Of a stretch of 64,000 nt of DNA, positions 52,083 through 59,808 are shown one piece after another. The stretch comes from Actinomycetota bacterium (GTDB lineage: Bacteria; Actinomycetota; Coriobacteriia; Anaerosomatales; Anaerosomataceae). The notes under the pieces were generated by a model, which worked only from the letters and a program-made list of their open reading frames with translations, was not told the origin of the DNA and did no database searches. Every line of letters begins with the position of its first letter. The stretch's first letter is position 1. Location: assembly GCA_004348925.1 (NCBI GenBank), contig RCMX01000001.1, positions 456,966 through 520,965 on the forward strand, written 5' to 3'. The translations under genes were made by a program, and so were the position numbers.

Positions 52083-52104
52083 CAAAGCGTTCGAAAGAGC
52101 AGGG

Positions 52105-52133
52105 TTACGTCTGGCGTGGCCAAACGTTAGAAT
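52105..52133 (+). promoter_or_regulatory. Promoter of tRNA-Val
   Basis: TTACGT (52105-52110), 17-bp spacer, TAGAAT (52128-52133), about 30 nt before the tRNA. Confidence 0.75.
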
Positions 52134-52163
52134 AGTCGTCGCCGCGTTCTTGGCGGCCAGTTC

Positions 52164-52238
52164 GGGCGATTAGCTCAGTGGGAGAGCGCTTCCTTCACAC
52201 GGAAGAAGTCACAGGTTCAAATCCTGTATCGCCCACCA
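52164..52238 (+). tRNA. tRNA-Val(CAC)
   Basis: 75 nt with encoded CCA. Acceptor GGGCGAT/ATCGCCC, anticodon stem CTTCC/GGAAG with loop TTCACAC giving CAC, and T arm ACAGGTTCAAATCCTGT. Confidence 0.97.
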
Positions 52239-52247
52239 TGGATGAAC

Positions 52248-52290
52248 GAGACCCCCGGTTGTCCGGCAACGGACCCCCGGGGGTCTCTTT
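52248..52290 (+). terminator. Rho-independent terminator after tRNA-Val
   Basis: GAGACCCCCGG (52248-52258) pairs perfectly with CCGGGGGTCTC (52277-52287), followed by TTT. Confidence 0.88.
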
Positions 52291-52437
52291 GTAGGCACAA
52301 TTCGACCTTCCGACCCTTCGAACGGACCGCTCACACACATGGTGTGTGACTCGGCCTACAGCTTCGTTTGCAGATTACCGATGAATAGGCCGTAAGCAGC
52401 CGAACGCCTGCAACGACGCCCGGCCAAACCGCGTGTG

Positions 52438-52453
52438 TTGAGTGTCGACTCAA
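52438..52453 (+). promoter_or_regulatory. Dyad upstream of the unknown protein at 52469
   Basis: TTGAGT-GTCG-ACTCAA, a perfect 6-bp dyad 3 nt before the GGAGG ribosome binding site. Could be an operator or a small mRNA hairpin. Another short dyad with 7-bp arms, TCACACA and TGTGTGA, lies about 100 nt upstream. Confidence 0.4.
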
Positions 52454-52468
52454 CCTGGAGGCTGCATC

Positions 52469-52837
52469 ATGGCACGAGACCGTGCTTTCCGGGAATGGCG
52501 CCTGCAAGAGGTGCTTCCCGCCGAGATCGACGTAGCGACGGCGCGTGATATCGTGCTGGACTGCTTCTACACCGTGCACGGCGCGCATTTCGAAGCGACC
52601 AAGGCGCATCTCGGCGTGAGCGTGGACGAGAAGCGGGTGCGCCAGAGCGCGAAAGGCGCCCTTCGGCTGGCCTTCCGACATACCGGCGGCAGCTACGACG
52701 CGCCCACCAAGGCGCAGCTTGAGAAGGTCATGGAACACCTCGACGCACAGTCGCGTAGCTGGGGTACGCCCGAGCACCTCATCCGGAACCATCGTGCCGA
52801 ACTCCAGCGCGTGATCGCGCGGATACGCGAGAACTGA
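52469..52837 (+). CDS. Small protein of unknown function
   Basis: 122 residues, charged and mostly helical in appearance, with no signal peptide or TM segment. Recognisable stretches are IDVATARDIVLDCFYTVHGAHFEATKAHLGVSVDEKRVRQ and TPEHLIRNHRAELQRVIARIREN. The second half contains a helix-rich segment (APTKAQLEKVMEHLDAQSRSWG). GGAGG lies 8 nt before ATG 52469. The stop is 3 nt from the stop of the convergent oxidoreductase gene. I do not recognise the family. Codon use is typical of the genome. Confidence 0.7.
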   Translation: MARDRAFREWRLQEVLPAEIDVATARDIVLDCFYTVHGAHFEATKAHLGVSVDEKRVRQSAKGALRLAFRHTGGSYDAPTKAQLEKVMEHLDAQSRSWGTPEHLIRNHRAELQRVIARIREN

Positions 52838-52840
52838 CGC

Positions 52841-54190
52841 TCAGAACGCCGCCCAATTCACCGACTCACTGAACGCGGGGTGCACCCCTGCAGTCGCTCT
52901 GACCTCGCCGAGCGTTCGACGCGTCCGGACGGCGAGCGCCAGAGGGTAGATCAGATCGCTTGCCCGCTCACCGGCCACGTGGGCGCCGACCACGATGCCG
53001 GTGTCCTTCTCGGCGATGATCTTCACGAGACCGTGGCGCACATCGGAGATGATGGCCGCTCCCAGATACTCGAACGTCGCGGAATGCACTTCGGCGTCGA
53101 TGCCGTCCCGCTCAGCTGCTTCAAGGGTGAGCCCCGTCTGCGCGAGTTCCGGGACCGTGAAACAGGTGAACGGCGTTCCGGCCACGTCAGGCGCCAGCGG
53201 CTGGCCCGAGAGGATCGATTGCGCGATGGCGCGTCCGTGGATGTTCGCGATGGGTGTGTGCTGCTCTCGCGCAGCAGCGTCGCCCGCGACGTAGACGCGC
53301 GGGTTTGTGGTCCTGAGCGAGTGATCGAGGATCGCGTTGCCGCGTGCATCGAGCGCCACGCCCGCGACGTCGAGATCGAGTCCGTCGTACGCGGGACGCC
53401 GTCCGATGGCCGAGAGGACCCGCTCGGCTTTGAGCGACGCGCGGGTGCCGCCGACGTCGTAGCTGATCGTGATATCGCCCGGTGCGCCCGCGAGCGACTC
53501 GACTGCAGCGGAGGTCACGAACATGACGCCGAGCGACTCGAGCGCCGTTCGCGCCAGTGCGACGCAGTCGCGGTCGAACGGGGCGAGCAACTCCTGTCCT
53601 CTGGAGAGAACGGTCACCTTCGTCCCGAACGAGGCGTAGATCCCCGCGAACTCGAGGGCGATGTACCCGCCGCCGATGATGCACAGCGACGCCGGCAGGG
53701 TCGGGTAGCGAAGCGCCGCGTCGCTCGTCTCGGCAAGGTGCGAGCCGGGCACGTCCAGCGTGACGGGGACTGCCCCTGTGCTCACGACAACGTGTTCTGC
53801 GCGCACCGTGCGATCGCCCACCACGACCTCATCCGGGCTCACGAACCTGGCGCTGGCGCGTATGCGTTCGATGCCGAGCGACGCGAGGATGCCGTCCTGG
53901 TCCCCGGCGTACGTCTCTTGCGCGTGCCACTTCCAGGCGAGCACGGCAGGCCAGTCGATGCGTGCCGCTCCAGCCGAGATGCCGAACTGCTCGGCGCGTG
54001 CGCTTCCACGAACGACCGCCGCCGCATGGTAGAGCGCCTTCTTCGGCATGCAACCCCGCCACAGGCACGTCCCGCCCACCCGATCGGGCTCTGCGACGAT
54101 CACGCGGCGCCCCGCGCGTGCAAGCGCTCGTGCGGCCGCGTTGCCAGCGGTCCCTGCGCCGATGACGAGGACGTCGGTATTCTCGGCCAC
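52841..54190 (-). CDS. FAD-dependent pyridine nucleotide-disulfide oxidoreductase (class I)
   Basis: 449 residues. FAD loop [21 protein letters not shown], redox-active disulfide in [15 protein letters not shown] (CX4C), NAD(P) loop [19 protein letters not shown], second FAD segment RVYVAGDAA, and a C-terminal dimerisation domain with HPAFSESV, the His-Glu pair of lipoamide dehydrogenase/mercuric reductase-type enzymes. The substrate disulfide is unknown; no lipoyl-enzyme or mer genes are nearby. GTG at 54190-54188 has GGGAGG 5 nt upstream. A much longer open frame upstream on this strand is an artefact of high GC. Divergent from the ABC-F gene. Confidence 0.9.
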   Translation of the reverse strand: MAENTDVLVIGAGTAGNAAARALARAGRRVIVAEPDRVGGTCLWRGCMPKKALYHAAAVVRGSARAEQFGISAGAARIDWPAVLAWKWHAQETYAGDQDGILASLGIERIRASARFVSPDEVVVGDRTVRAEHVVVSTGAVPVTLDVPGSHLAETSDAALRYPTLPASLCIIGGGYIALEFAGIYASFGTKVTVLSRGQELLAPFDRDCVALARTALESLGVMFVTSAAVESLAGAPGDITISYDVGGTRASLKAERVLSAIGRRPAYDGLDLDVAGVALDARGNAILDHSLRTTNPRVYVAGDAAAREQHTPIANIHGRAIAQSILSGQPLAPDVAGTPFTCFTVPELAQTGLTLEAAERDGIDAEVHSATFEYLGAAIISDVRHGLVKIIAEKDTGIVVGAHVAGERASDLIYPLALAVRTRRTLGEVRATAGVHPAFSESVNWAAF

Positions 54191-54220
54191 GCGAGCCTCC
54201 CGATGGTAGACTGTCGTGTT

Positions 54221-56191
54221 GTGATTATCACCGTAGACCATGTGACGAAAACCGTAGGGGCGCGCGTCCTGGTGAAGGACGCGTTCCTTCGTGTTGGCGC
54301 ACGTGACAGGATCGCGCTCGTGGGGCCCAACGGCGCGGGCAAGACCACACTGCTCGAGGTGATCGCCGGCGAGCAGGATGCCGACGAGGGGCGCATCATC
54401 ATGGCGCGCGACGCCACCATCGGCTACCTCAAGCAGGAGGCCATCGAGATGGCAGGCCGAAGCGTGCTTGCCGAGGTCCTGTCGGTGGCCGAGGAGGTCA
54501 ACTCCATCGAGCACCGTCTGGGACTGCTCGAGGGACAGCTCGCCGACGATCCGGAGGGCGACGACGCGGAGCATCTTCTGGCCGAGTACGGCAGGCTGCG
54601 CGATCGCTACGAGCATCTCGGCGGCTACACGCTGGAGTCCGATGCGCGGGCCGTGCTGACGGGGCTCGGCTTCAAGGAGCGCGACCTCGCGCGCGACTGC
54701 GCGGAGTTCTCCGGCGGCTGGCTGATGCGAATCGCGATGTCGAAGCTGCTGCTCCGTCAGCCCGACGTCCTGCTCCTGGACGAACCGACGAACCACCTGG
54801 ACCTGGAGTCCGTGGCGTGGCTCGAGGGGTTCCTGCGAGGGTACGACGGCGCCATCGTCATCGTGAGCCACGACCGTGCGTTCATGGACGGTCTCGTGGA
54901 TCATGTCGCCGAGATCGACCAGAAGCGCCTCACGGTGTACGTGGGCTCCTACGACGGTTTCATCAAGCAGAAAGAGCTGGCGCTCGAGCAGCTGAAGGCC
55001 GCTTACGAGCAGCAGCAGCGCGAGATCGCGCATATGGAAGCGTTCGTCGAGCGCTTCCGCTACAAGAACACGAAGGCGAAGCAGGCGCAGGACCGCATGA
55101 AGAAGCTCGAGAAGATGGAACGCATCGAGCTTCCCGAGGAACGCAAGACCGTGAAGTTCCGCTTCCCGCAGCCCGAGCGAACGGGCGAAGAGGTCGTGCG
55201 CCTCTCGGGCGTACGGAAGGCGTACGGCGACCTCGTCGTGTACGACAACCTCGATCTGGCGCTCTACCGCGGTGACAAGGTCGCGCTCGTCGGCCCCAAC
55301 GGTGCTGGCAAGTCGACGCTGCTCAGGATGATTGCCGGGGAGCTCGAACCCGACGCGGGCGAGCGCACGCTGGGTCACAAGGTCTCCGTCGCGTACTTCG
55401 CCCAGCACCAGCTCGAAGCGCTGGACGTGCGCCGTACGGTGCTCGACGAACTTGCAAGCGCCGCGCCCGGCTGGACGCCGGTCGAATGCAGACGCCTGCT
55501 CGGCGCGTTCCTCTTTCACGGCGACGATGTCATGAAGAAGGTGAAGGTGCTTTCCGGCGGCGAGCGCGCGAGACTCGCGCTGGCGAAGCTGCTGGTCGCA
55601 CCCGCGCCGTTGCTCTGCGTTGACGAGCCGACGAACCATCTCGACATCGCCTCAAGCGACGTGCTCGAACAGGCGCTCAAGGCGTACACGGGCACGTTGG
55701 TGCTCATCACCCACGACCGCCACCTGATCCGCGGTGTCGCGAACAAGGTCATCGAGGCCCGGGACGGTGCGGCGCGTGTGTTCGAGGGCGACTACGACTA
55801 CTACCTGTTCAAGCGCGAGCAGGGGAGCGGATCGCCGTCTGCGGCGGTGGCCCCTGCGAAGACCACGACGGCGTCCACGCCGGTGGCCGAGCAGCCGGGT
55901 TTCAAGAGCAAGGAACAGCGTCGCTCGGAGGCCGAGGCGCGGAACCAGGCGTACCGTGCGACGAAGGACCTGAAGAAGCAACTGAGCGCACTCGAGCGAC
56001 AGTTGGCCGAGGTGCAGGGCGTGCACGACAGACTCCTCGCGGACCTGGCCGACCCCGCGGTGTACGATGACAGGGACCGCTTCTTCAAAGTGATGGGGGA
56101 GTACAACGAGGTCAAACCGCGTCTTGCAGAACTCGAAGCGAAGTGGCTGGCCATTTCGGAGGCCGTCGAGGTTGCTGACCAGACTTTGTAA
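54221..56191 (+). CDS. ABC-F family ATPase
   Basis: 656 residues, soluble, no TM segments. Two ATPase cassettes: the first with [24 protein letters not shown] and [14 protein letters not shown]; the second with [24 protein letters not shown] and [14 protein letters not shown]. The linker between them (about 240-320) is basic and helical as in Uup/EttA-type proteins. The C-terminal about 100 residues form a coiled coil ([30 protein letters not shown]). Such proteins act on the ribosome rather than as transporters. GTG 54221 gives [23 protein letters not shown] 54203 is an alternative. No Shine-Dalgarno is evident for either. The long open frame before it is a shadow of the opposite gene. Confidence 0.92.
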   Translation: MIITVDHVTKTVGARVLVKDAFLRVGARDRIALVGPNGAGKTTLLEVIAGEQDADEGRIIMARDATIGYLKQEAIEMAGRSVLAEVLSVAEEVNSIEHRLGLLEGQLADDPEGDDAEHLLAEYGRLRDRYEHLGGYTLESDARAVLTGLGFKERDLARDCAEFSGGWLMRIAMSKLLLRQPDVLLLDEPTNHLDLESVAWLEGFLRGYDGAIVIVSHDRAFMDGLVDHVAEIDQKRLTVYVGSYDGFIKQKELALEQLKAAYEQQQREIAHMEAFVERFRYKNTKAKQAQDRMKKLEKMERIELPEERKTVKFRFPQPERTGEEVVRLSGVRKAYGDLVVYDNLDLALYRGDKVALVGPNGAGKSTLLRMIAGELEPDAGERTLGHKVSVAYFAQHQLEALDVRRTVLDELASAAPGWTPVECRRLLGAFLFHGDDVMKKVKVLSGGERARLALAKLLVAPAPLLCVDEPTNHLDIASSDVLEQALKAYTGTLVLITHDRHLIRGVANKVIEARDGAARVFEGDYDYYLFKREQGSGSPSAAVAPAKTTTASTPVAEQPGFKSKEQRRSEAEARNQAYRATKDLKKQLSALERQLAEVQGVHDRLLADLADPAVYDDRDRFFKVMGEYNEVKPRLAELEAKWLAISEAVEVADQTL

Positions 56192-56203
56192 CAATGTTTA
56201 CAA
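56186..56203 (+). promoter_or_regulatory. Rex-like inverted repeat at the nuo promoter
   Basis: TTGTAAC-AATG-TTTACAA, an 18-bp element matching the spacing of Rex operators (TTGTGAA-N4-TTCACAA), with arms extendable to CTTTGTAAC/TTTACAAAG. It begins 3 nt before the ABC-F stop and overlaps the -35 box at 56198. Confidence 0.6.
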
Positions 56204-56226
56204 AGTATTCGCGGTTCTGCTATAAC
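56198..56226 (+). promoter_or_regulatory. Promoter of the nuo operon
   Basis: TTTACA (56198-56203), 17-bp spacer, TATAAC (56221-56226). The start point would be near 56233, leaving a 5' leader of about 130 nt. Confidence 0.78.
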
Positions 56227-56309
56227 GCCTCTAGACAGCTGCGTGACGTTCGCATCCCCGAGGGGGATACTCGCAAAAGACACGCCTGGACGTGCGGCGT
56301 TGTAAGTAC

Positions 56310-56330
56310 GTAACTTTGGGTTACAAAGTT
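56310..56330 (+). promoter_or_regulatory. Second dyad in the nuo leader
   Basis: GTAAC-TTTGG-GTTAC (56310-56324) overlaps AACTTTG-GGTTA-CAAAGTT (56312-56330). It repeats the TTACAAAG motif of the operator at 56186, about 125 bp downstream of it and after the promoter. Confidence 0.5.
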
Positions 56331-56361
56331 TCCGGCGATCGCGGGAGGGGTGAGGGAACCG

Positions 56362-56724
56362 GTGAGTTCGCCCGAGCGCGTTCTGTTCGCCATCGGCCTC
56401 GCCGTTGGCCCCGTTCTGTTCCTGCTCGCCCTCATCACCGCGAACGCACTGTTGTCGCCGAAGCGACCCAACGACGCCAAGAACAGCAACTACGAGTGCG
56501 GTATTCCTCAGGCGAGCTCTCCGTGGCTACCCGTCAACGTCCGCTTCGCCGATATCGCCCTGCTGTTCGTGCTGTTCGATGCCGAGACGGCGCTGCTGTT
56601 CGCGGTCGCGCCGGCGGTGCGCGGATCGCTCGCCGGCATCGTCGAAGTCGCTGTGTTCGCGCTTTTCCTGGGATTCGGGCTGCTGTATGCCTGGCGCAAA
56701 GGAGCGCTCACGTGGCCTTCGTAG
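56362..56724 (+). CDS. nuoA: NADH-quinone oxidoreductase subunit A
   Basis: 120 residues with three TM helices. The signature loop KNSNYECGIPQ (Cys of the A/D-transition loop) and FADIALLFVLFDAETALLFAVA, with its conserved acidic residues, mark NuoA. GTG 56362 is preferred because GAGGG lies 5 nt upstream; GTG 56350 overlaps that site. First gene of the operon. Its end overlaps nuoB by 13 nt. Confidence 0.95.
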   Translation: MSSPERVLFAIGLAVGPVLFLLALITANALLSPKRPNDAKNSNYECGIPQASSPWLPVNVRFADIALLFVLFDAETALLFAVAPAVRGSLAGIVEVAVFALFLGFGLLYAWRKGALTWPS

Positions 56725-57299
56725 ACGACCTCGGTGCAGCGCTCGACAAGACGCCCGGCGGCGGAATCATCCTGACCTCGCTCGATGCGGTCATGGACTG
56801 GTCTCGCGGGAAGTCGTTGTGGATGATGCCGATGGGCACCGCATGCTGCGCGATGGAGCTTATCGCGGCGTCATTCTCGCGGTTCGACTTCGACCGCCAC
56901 GGATCCATCCCGCGCCCTGACCCCCGGCACTGCGACGTCATGGTCGTCGCCGGTACGATCACGCGCAAGATGGCGCCGGCGGTGCAGCGCCTTTACGACC
57001 AGATGCCCGATCCGAAGTGGGTCATCGCTATGGGCAACTGCGCCGTGTCGGGCGGCATCTTCTACTACGACACGTACTCGGTCGTTCGCGGCGTCGACGA
57101 GTTCTTGCCGGTCGACGTCTACCTCGCCGGGTGCCCGCCCCGGCCGGAGTCGTTGCAAGACGCGATTCTTCGGCTGCGTGAACAGGTCTCGACCGACTCG
57201 ATCGCTCCGGGAAAGTCGCGCAAGCTCACAAGCCCGCTCCCGGCTCCCGGCTCCGCCCGCAGGGGCGAGCCGCCGGTTGGTGGCGGTGATGCCGGGTGA
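56712..57299 (+). CDS. nuoB: NADH-quinone oxidoreductase subunit B
   Basis: 195 residues. Carries the N2 [4Fe-4S] cluster: adjacent cysteines in GTACCAMEL, a third in GNCAVSGG and a fourth in GCPPRPE. PDPRHCDVMVVAGTITRKMAP is typical. GTG 56712 has GGAG 7 nt upstream. The C-terminal tail of about 40 residues (after DAILRLREQV) is Pro/Gly-rich and longer than usual. Overlaps nuoC by 4 nt (GTGA). Confidence 0.95.
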   Translation: MAFVDDLGAALDKTPGGGIILTSLDAVMDWSRGKSLWMMPMGTACCAMELIAASFSRFDFDRHGSIPRPDPRHCDVMVVAGTITRKMAPAVQRLYDQMPDPKWVIAMGNCAVSGGIFYYDTYSVVRGVDEFLPVDVYLAGCPPRPESLQDAILRLREQVSTDSIAPGKSRKLTSPLPAPGSARRGEPPVGGGDAG

Positions 57300-57757
57300 A
57301 CATCAACGAGCTTCGCGAGCATCTCTGCTCGGAGTATCCGGATCTGTGCCCGCTGTTCTCGGTGGAGTTCGGCGACGGCGTTCTCGTCGTGGAGGCGAAG
57401 CGACTGCACGACGCCGCGAGCGATCTTCGTGACCTGGGCTTCGACCGTCTCGGCATGGTCACGGCTGTGGACACCGGCGACGAGTTCGAGCTTGTCTATC
57501 GCCTCCAGTCCCGCGAGATGCACGCCGGCATCTTCGTCAAGGCCCGCGTGCCGCGCGATACGGCATCGATCGCCTCGGTGACCGACCTGTGGCCTGCCGC
57601 GAACTGGCAGGAGCGCGAGGTCTACGACCTCTTCGGGATCACGTTCGAAGGTCATCCGGACCTTCGGCGCATCCTGCTCACCGACGACTGGGTCGGGCAT
57701 CCGCTGCGCAAGGACTACGAGGACGACCGCATCATCCGACGCCCCGACTACATCTAG
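57296..57757 (+). CDS. nuoC: NADH-quinone oxidoreductase subunit C
   Basis: 153 residues, the compact stand-alone form. ELVYRLQSREMHAGIFVKARVPRD and the NuoC signature WQEREVYDLFGITFEGHPDLRRILLTDDWVGHPLRKDY are clear. Peripheral arm subunit of the Q module. GTG 57296 overlaps the nuoB stop. Confidence 0.95.
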   Translation: MNINELREHLCSEYPDLCPLFSVEFGDGVLVVEAKRLHDAASDLRDLGFDRLGMVTAVDTGDEFELVYRLQSREMHAGIFVKARVPRDTASIASVTDLWPAANWQEREVYDLFGITFEGHPDLRRILLTDDWVGHPLRKDYEDDRIIRRPDYI

Positions 57758-57769
57758 GGAGGTGCGACC

Positions 57770-58864
57770 ATGACCGAACAGACGATCGTGAACATAGGCC
57801 CGTCGCACCCGTCCACCCACGGCGTCTGCCGCGTGGTCGTCACCCTCGACGGTGAGATCGTCACGCATGCCGAGCCGATCATCGGGCACCTGCATCGCGG
57901 TATCGAGAAGATGGCCGAGAACCGCACGTACCTCCAGGTCGTGCCGCTCACGGACCGCCTCGACTACGTCGGCAGCATGTATGCGAACTGGGCGTACTGT
58001 CGCGCCGTCGAGCGTCTCGCCGGCATCCGCGTCCCGGAGCGCGCCGAGTACATCCGCGTGATCGTCTGCGAGTTGCAGCGCATTGCAAGCCACATGATGG
58101 GCATCGGGTCCACGGGAGCCGACACGGGCGCGTTCACAGCGTTCATGTATGCGTTCGCACAGCGCGACCACGTCGTGGAGCTCTTCGAGGCGCTCTGCGG
58201 GGCGCGTCTCACGTACAACTATGTCCGTCCGGGCGGCGTGTCGATGGATCTGCCCGAGGGTTGGGTCGAGCAGTGCCGTGCGTTCACCGCGCAGCATCCC
58301 TCGGCGATGCTCGAACTCGACCGGCTGTTGTTCGGCAACGTCATAGCCCGCGCCCGGCTCAAGGGTGTCGGCGTGCTCTCTGCCGATGACGCCGTTGCGT
58401 GGGGAGCGTCCGGGCCGACCGCGCGTGGCTCGGGTGTGGACTGGGACCTGCGCCGGGACGACCCGTACTCGGTGTACCCGCGCTTCGACTTCCAGGTGCC
58501 GCTCGGCGAGAACGGCGACAGCTACGACCGCGCCCGCATCCGACTCTGGGAGTGCGTCGAGAGCTGCAAGATCATCGATCAGGCGCTCGACCAGCTGGAG
58601 CCCGGGCTCGTGAAGGCCGAGGGGCTCCCGCGCCTGCTCGCGCCGCGCCCGGGCGACGCGTACGACCACATCGAGAGCGCCCGCGGGTCGCTCGGCGTGT
58701 ATCTCGTGAGCGACGGGACGCCGCGTCCGTACCGCATGAAGGTGCGCTCGCCAGCGTTCTGCAACCTTGCGTTGTTGCCGCTTCTTGCCGAGGGCCACAC
58801 GCTCTCGGACCTCGTGGTGATCCTCGGCTCGCTCGACCCCGTCTTCGGCGAGGTGGACCGATGA
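57770..58864 (+). CDS. nuoD: NADH-quinone oxidoreductase subunit D
   Basis: 364 residues. IGPSHPSTHGVCRVVVTLDGE near the start holds the quinone-site His; HLHRGIEKMAE, RLDYVGSMYANWAY and the C-terminal GSLDPVFGEVDR are conserved. Homologous to hydrogenase large subunits but without NiFe cysteines. GGGAGGTG precedes ATG 57770. The next gene is nuoH, so nuoE, nuoF and nuoG are missing from their usual place. Confidence 0.96.
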   Translation: MTEQTIVNIGPSHPSTHGVCRVVVTLDGEIVTHAEPIIGHLHRGIEKMAENRTYLQVVPLTDRLDYVGSMYANWAYCRAVERLAGIRVPERAEYIRVIVCELQRIASHMMGIGSTGADTGAFTAFMYAFAQRDHVVELFEALCGARLTYNYVRPGGVSMDLPEGWVEQCRAFTAQHPSAMLELDRLLFGNVIARARLKGVGVLSADDAVAWGASGPTARGSGVDWDLRRDDPYSVYPRFDFQVPLGENGDSYDRARIRLWECVESCKIIDQALDQLEPGLVKAEGLPRLLAPRPGDAYDHIESARGSLGVYLVSDGTPRPYRMKVRSPAFCNLALLPLLAEGHTLSDLVVILGSLDPVFGEVDR

Positions 58865-59808
58865 CGCTGCTGTGGGGATTCCTGTGGGGCGTGGCGGCCG
58901 TTGCGACCATCGCCGGCGGCGCGATTCTCGGCGTGTGGTGGGAGCGCAAGGTCTCGGCGCGTATCCAGATGCGCTACGGGCCTCAGCAGATCGGGCCGTT
59001 CGGTTCGCTGCAGATGATCGCCGACGTTCCCAAGCTGCTCTTCAAGGAAGACATCGTCCCGGCGCTTGCCGACAAGGCCATCTTCAAGTACGCCCCGCTC
59101 TTCGTGTTCGGACCGGTGGCGGTCTCGATGGTCGTCATCCCGTTCACGGCCGGTTGGGCGCCGCTCGATACGAGCGTCGGCGTGCTGTTCTTCCTCGCGG
59201 TGCCGTCGATCGAGGTCATCGCGATACTCCTCTCGTCATGGGCGAGCCACAACACGCTCTCCACGCTCGGTGGCCTGCGCGCCACCGCGCAGATGATCAG
59301 CTACGAGGTCCCGCGTTCGCTTGCCGTGCTCGCGATCGTGCTGCTCGCCGGATCGCTCCGCCCGCTCGACGTCGTCGCCGCATGGCGCTGGTGGTGGATG
59401 CCGCTCACGTTCGTGGCGTTCGTTATCTACTTCATCGCCTCTATCGCCGAGATGAACCGCGGCCCCTTCGACATCCCTGAAGCCGAGAGCGAGCTCGTGG
59501 CCGGCTACTTCGCCGACTACTCGGGCATGCGCTGGGCCTCGTTCATGATGGCCGAGTACGGCGCCATGATCGCGGCGTCGCTCTTTGGCGCTGCGCTGTT
59601 CTTCGGCGGCGGCTGGCCGTTCGGCGGCGCGCTTGGCGTGGTGGTGCTCGTCGTGAAGGCGGTTCTCATCATGACCGCGATCATGTGGGTCAAGTGGACG
59701 TTCCCGCGCCTCAGGCAAGACCAGCTCATGTCGTTTTGCTGGAAGGTGCTCACGCCGCTCGCCCTGGTACAGCTCGTGGTCATCGGGGTGGTGCTCGCAT
59801 GGCTGTAA
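58861..59808 (+). CDS. nuoH: NADH-quinone oxidoreductase subunit H
   Basis: 315 residues, eight TM helices. WERKVSARIQMRYGPQQIGPFGSLQMIADVPKLLFKED and AEMNRGPFDIPEAESELVAGYFADYSGMRWASFMMAEYGAM are NuoH hallmarks forming the quinone chamber. ATG 58861 overlaps the nuoD stop (ATGA). The last 10 nt overlap the start of the NuoI-like chimera. Confidence 0.95.
   Translation: MTLLWGFLWGVAAVATIAGGAILGVWWERKVSARIQMRYGPQQIGPFGSLQMIADVPKLLFKEDIVPALADKAIFKYAPLFVFGPVAVSMVVIPFTAGWAPLDTSVGVLFFLAVPSIEVIAILLSSWASHNTLSTLGGLRATAQMISYEVPRSLAVLAIVLLAGSLRPLDVVAAWRWWWMPLTFVAFVIYFIASIAEMNRGPFDIPEAESELVAGYFADYSGMRWASFMMAEYGAMIAASLFGAALFFGGGWPFGGALGVVVLVVKAVLIMTAIMWVKWTFPRLRQDQLMSFCWKVLTPLALVQLVVIGVVLAWL

Noticed and set aside
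52880-54220. N-terminal extension of the ABC-F protein to 1103 residues
   Set aside because: The extra residues are Arg-rich shadow of the opposite oxidoreductase gene. ABC-F homology begins at 54221.
54191-55639. N-terminal extension of the minus-strand oxidoreductase to 932 codons
   Set aside because: The extension is antisense to the ABC-F gene. The flavoprotein start with ribosome binding site at 54190 gives the family length.
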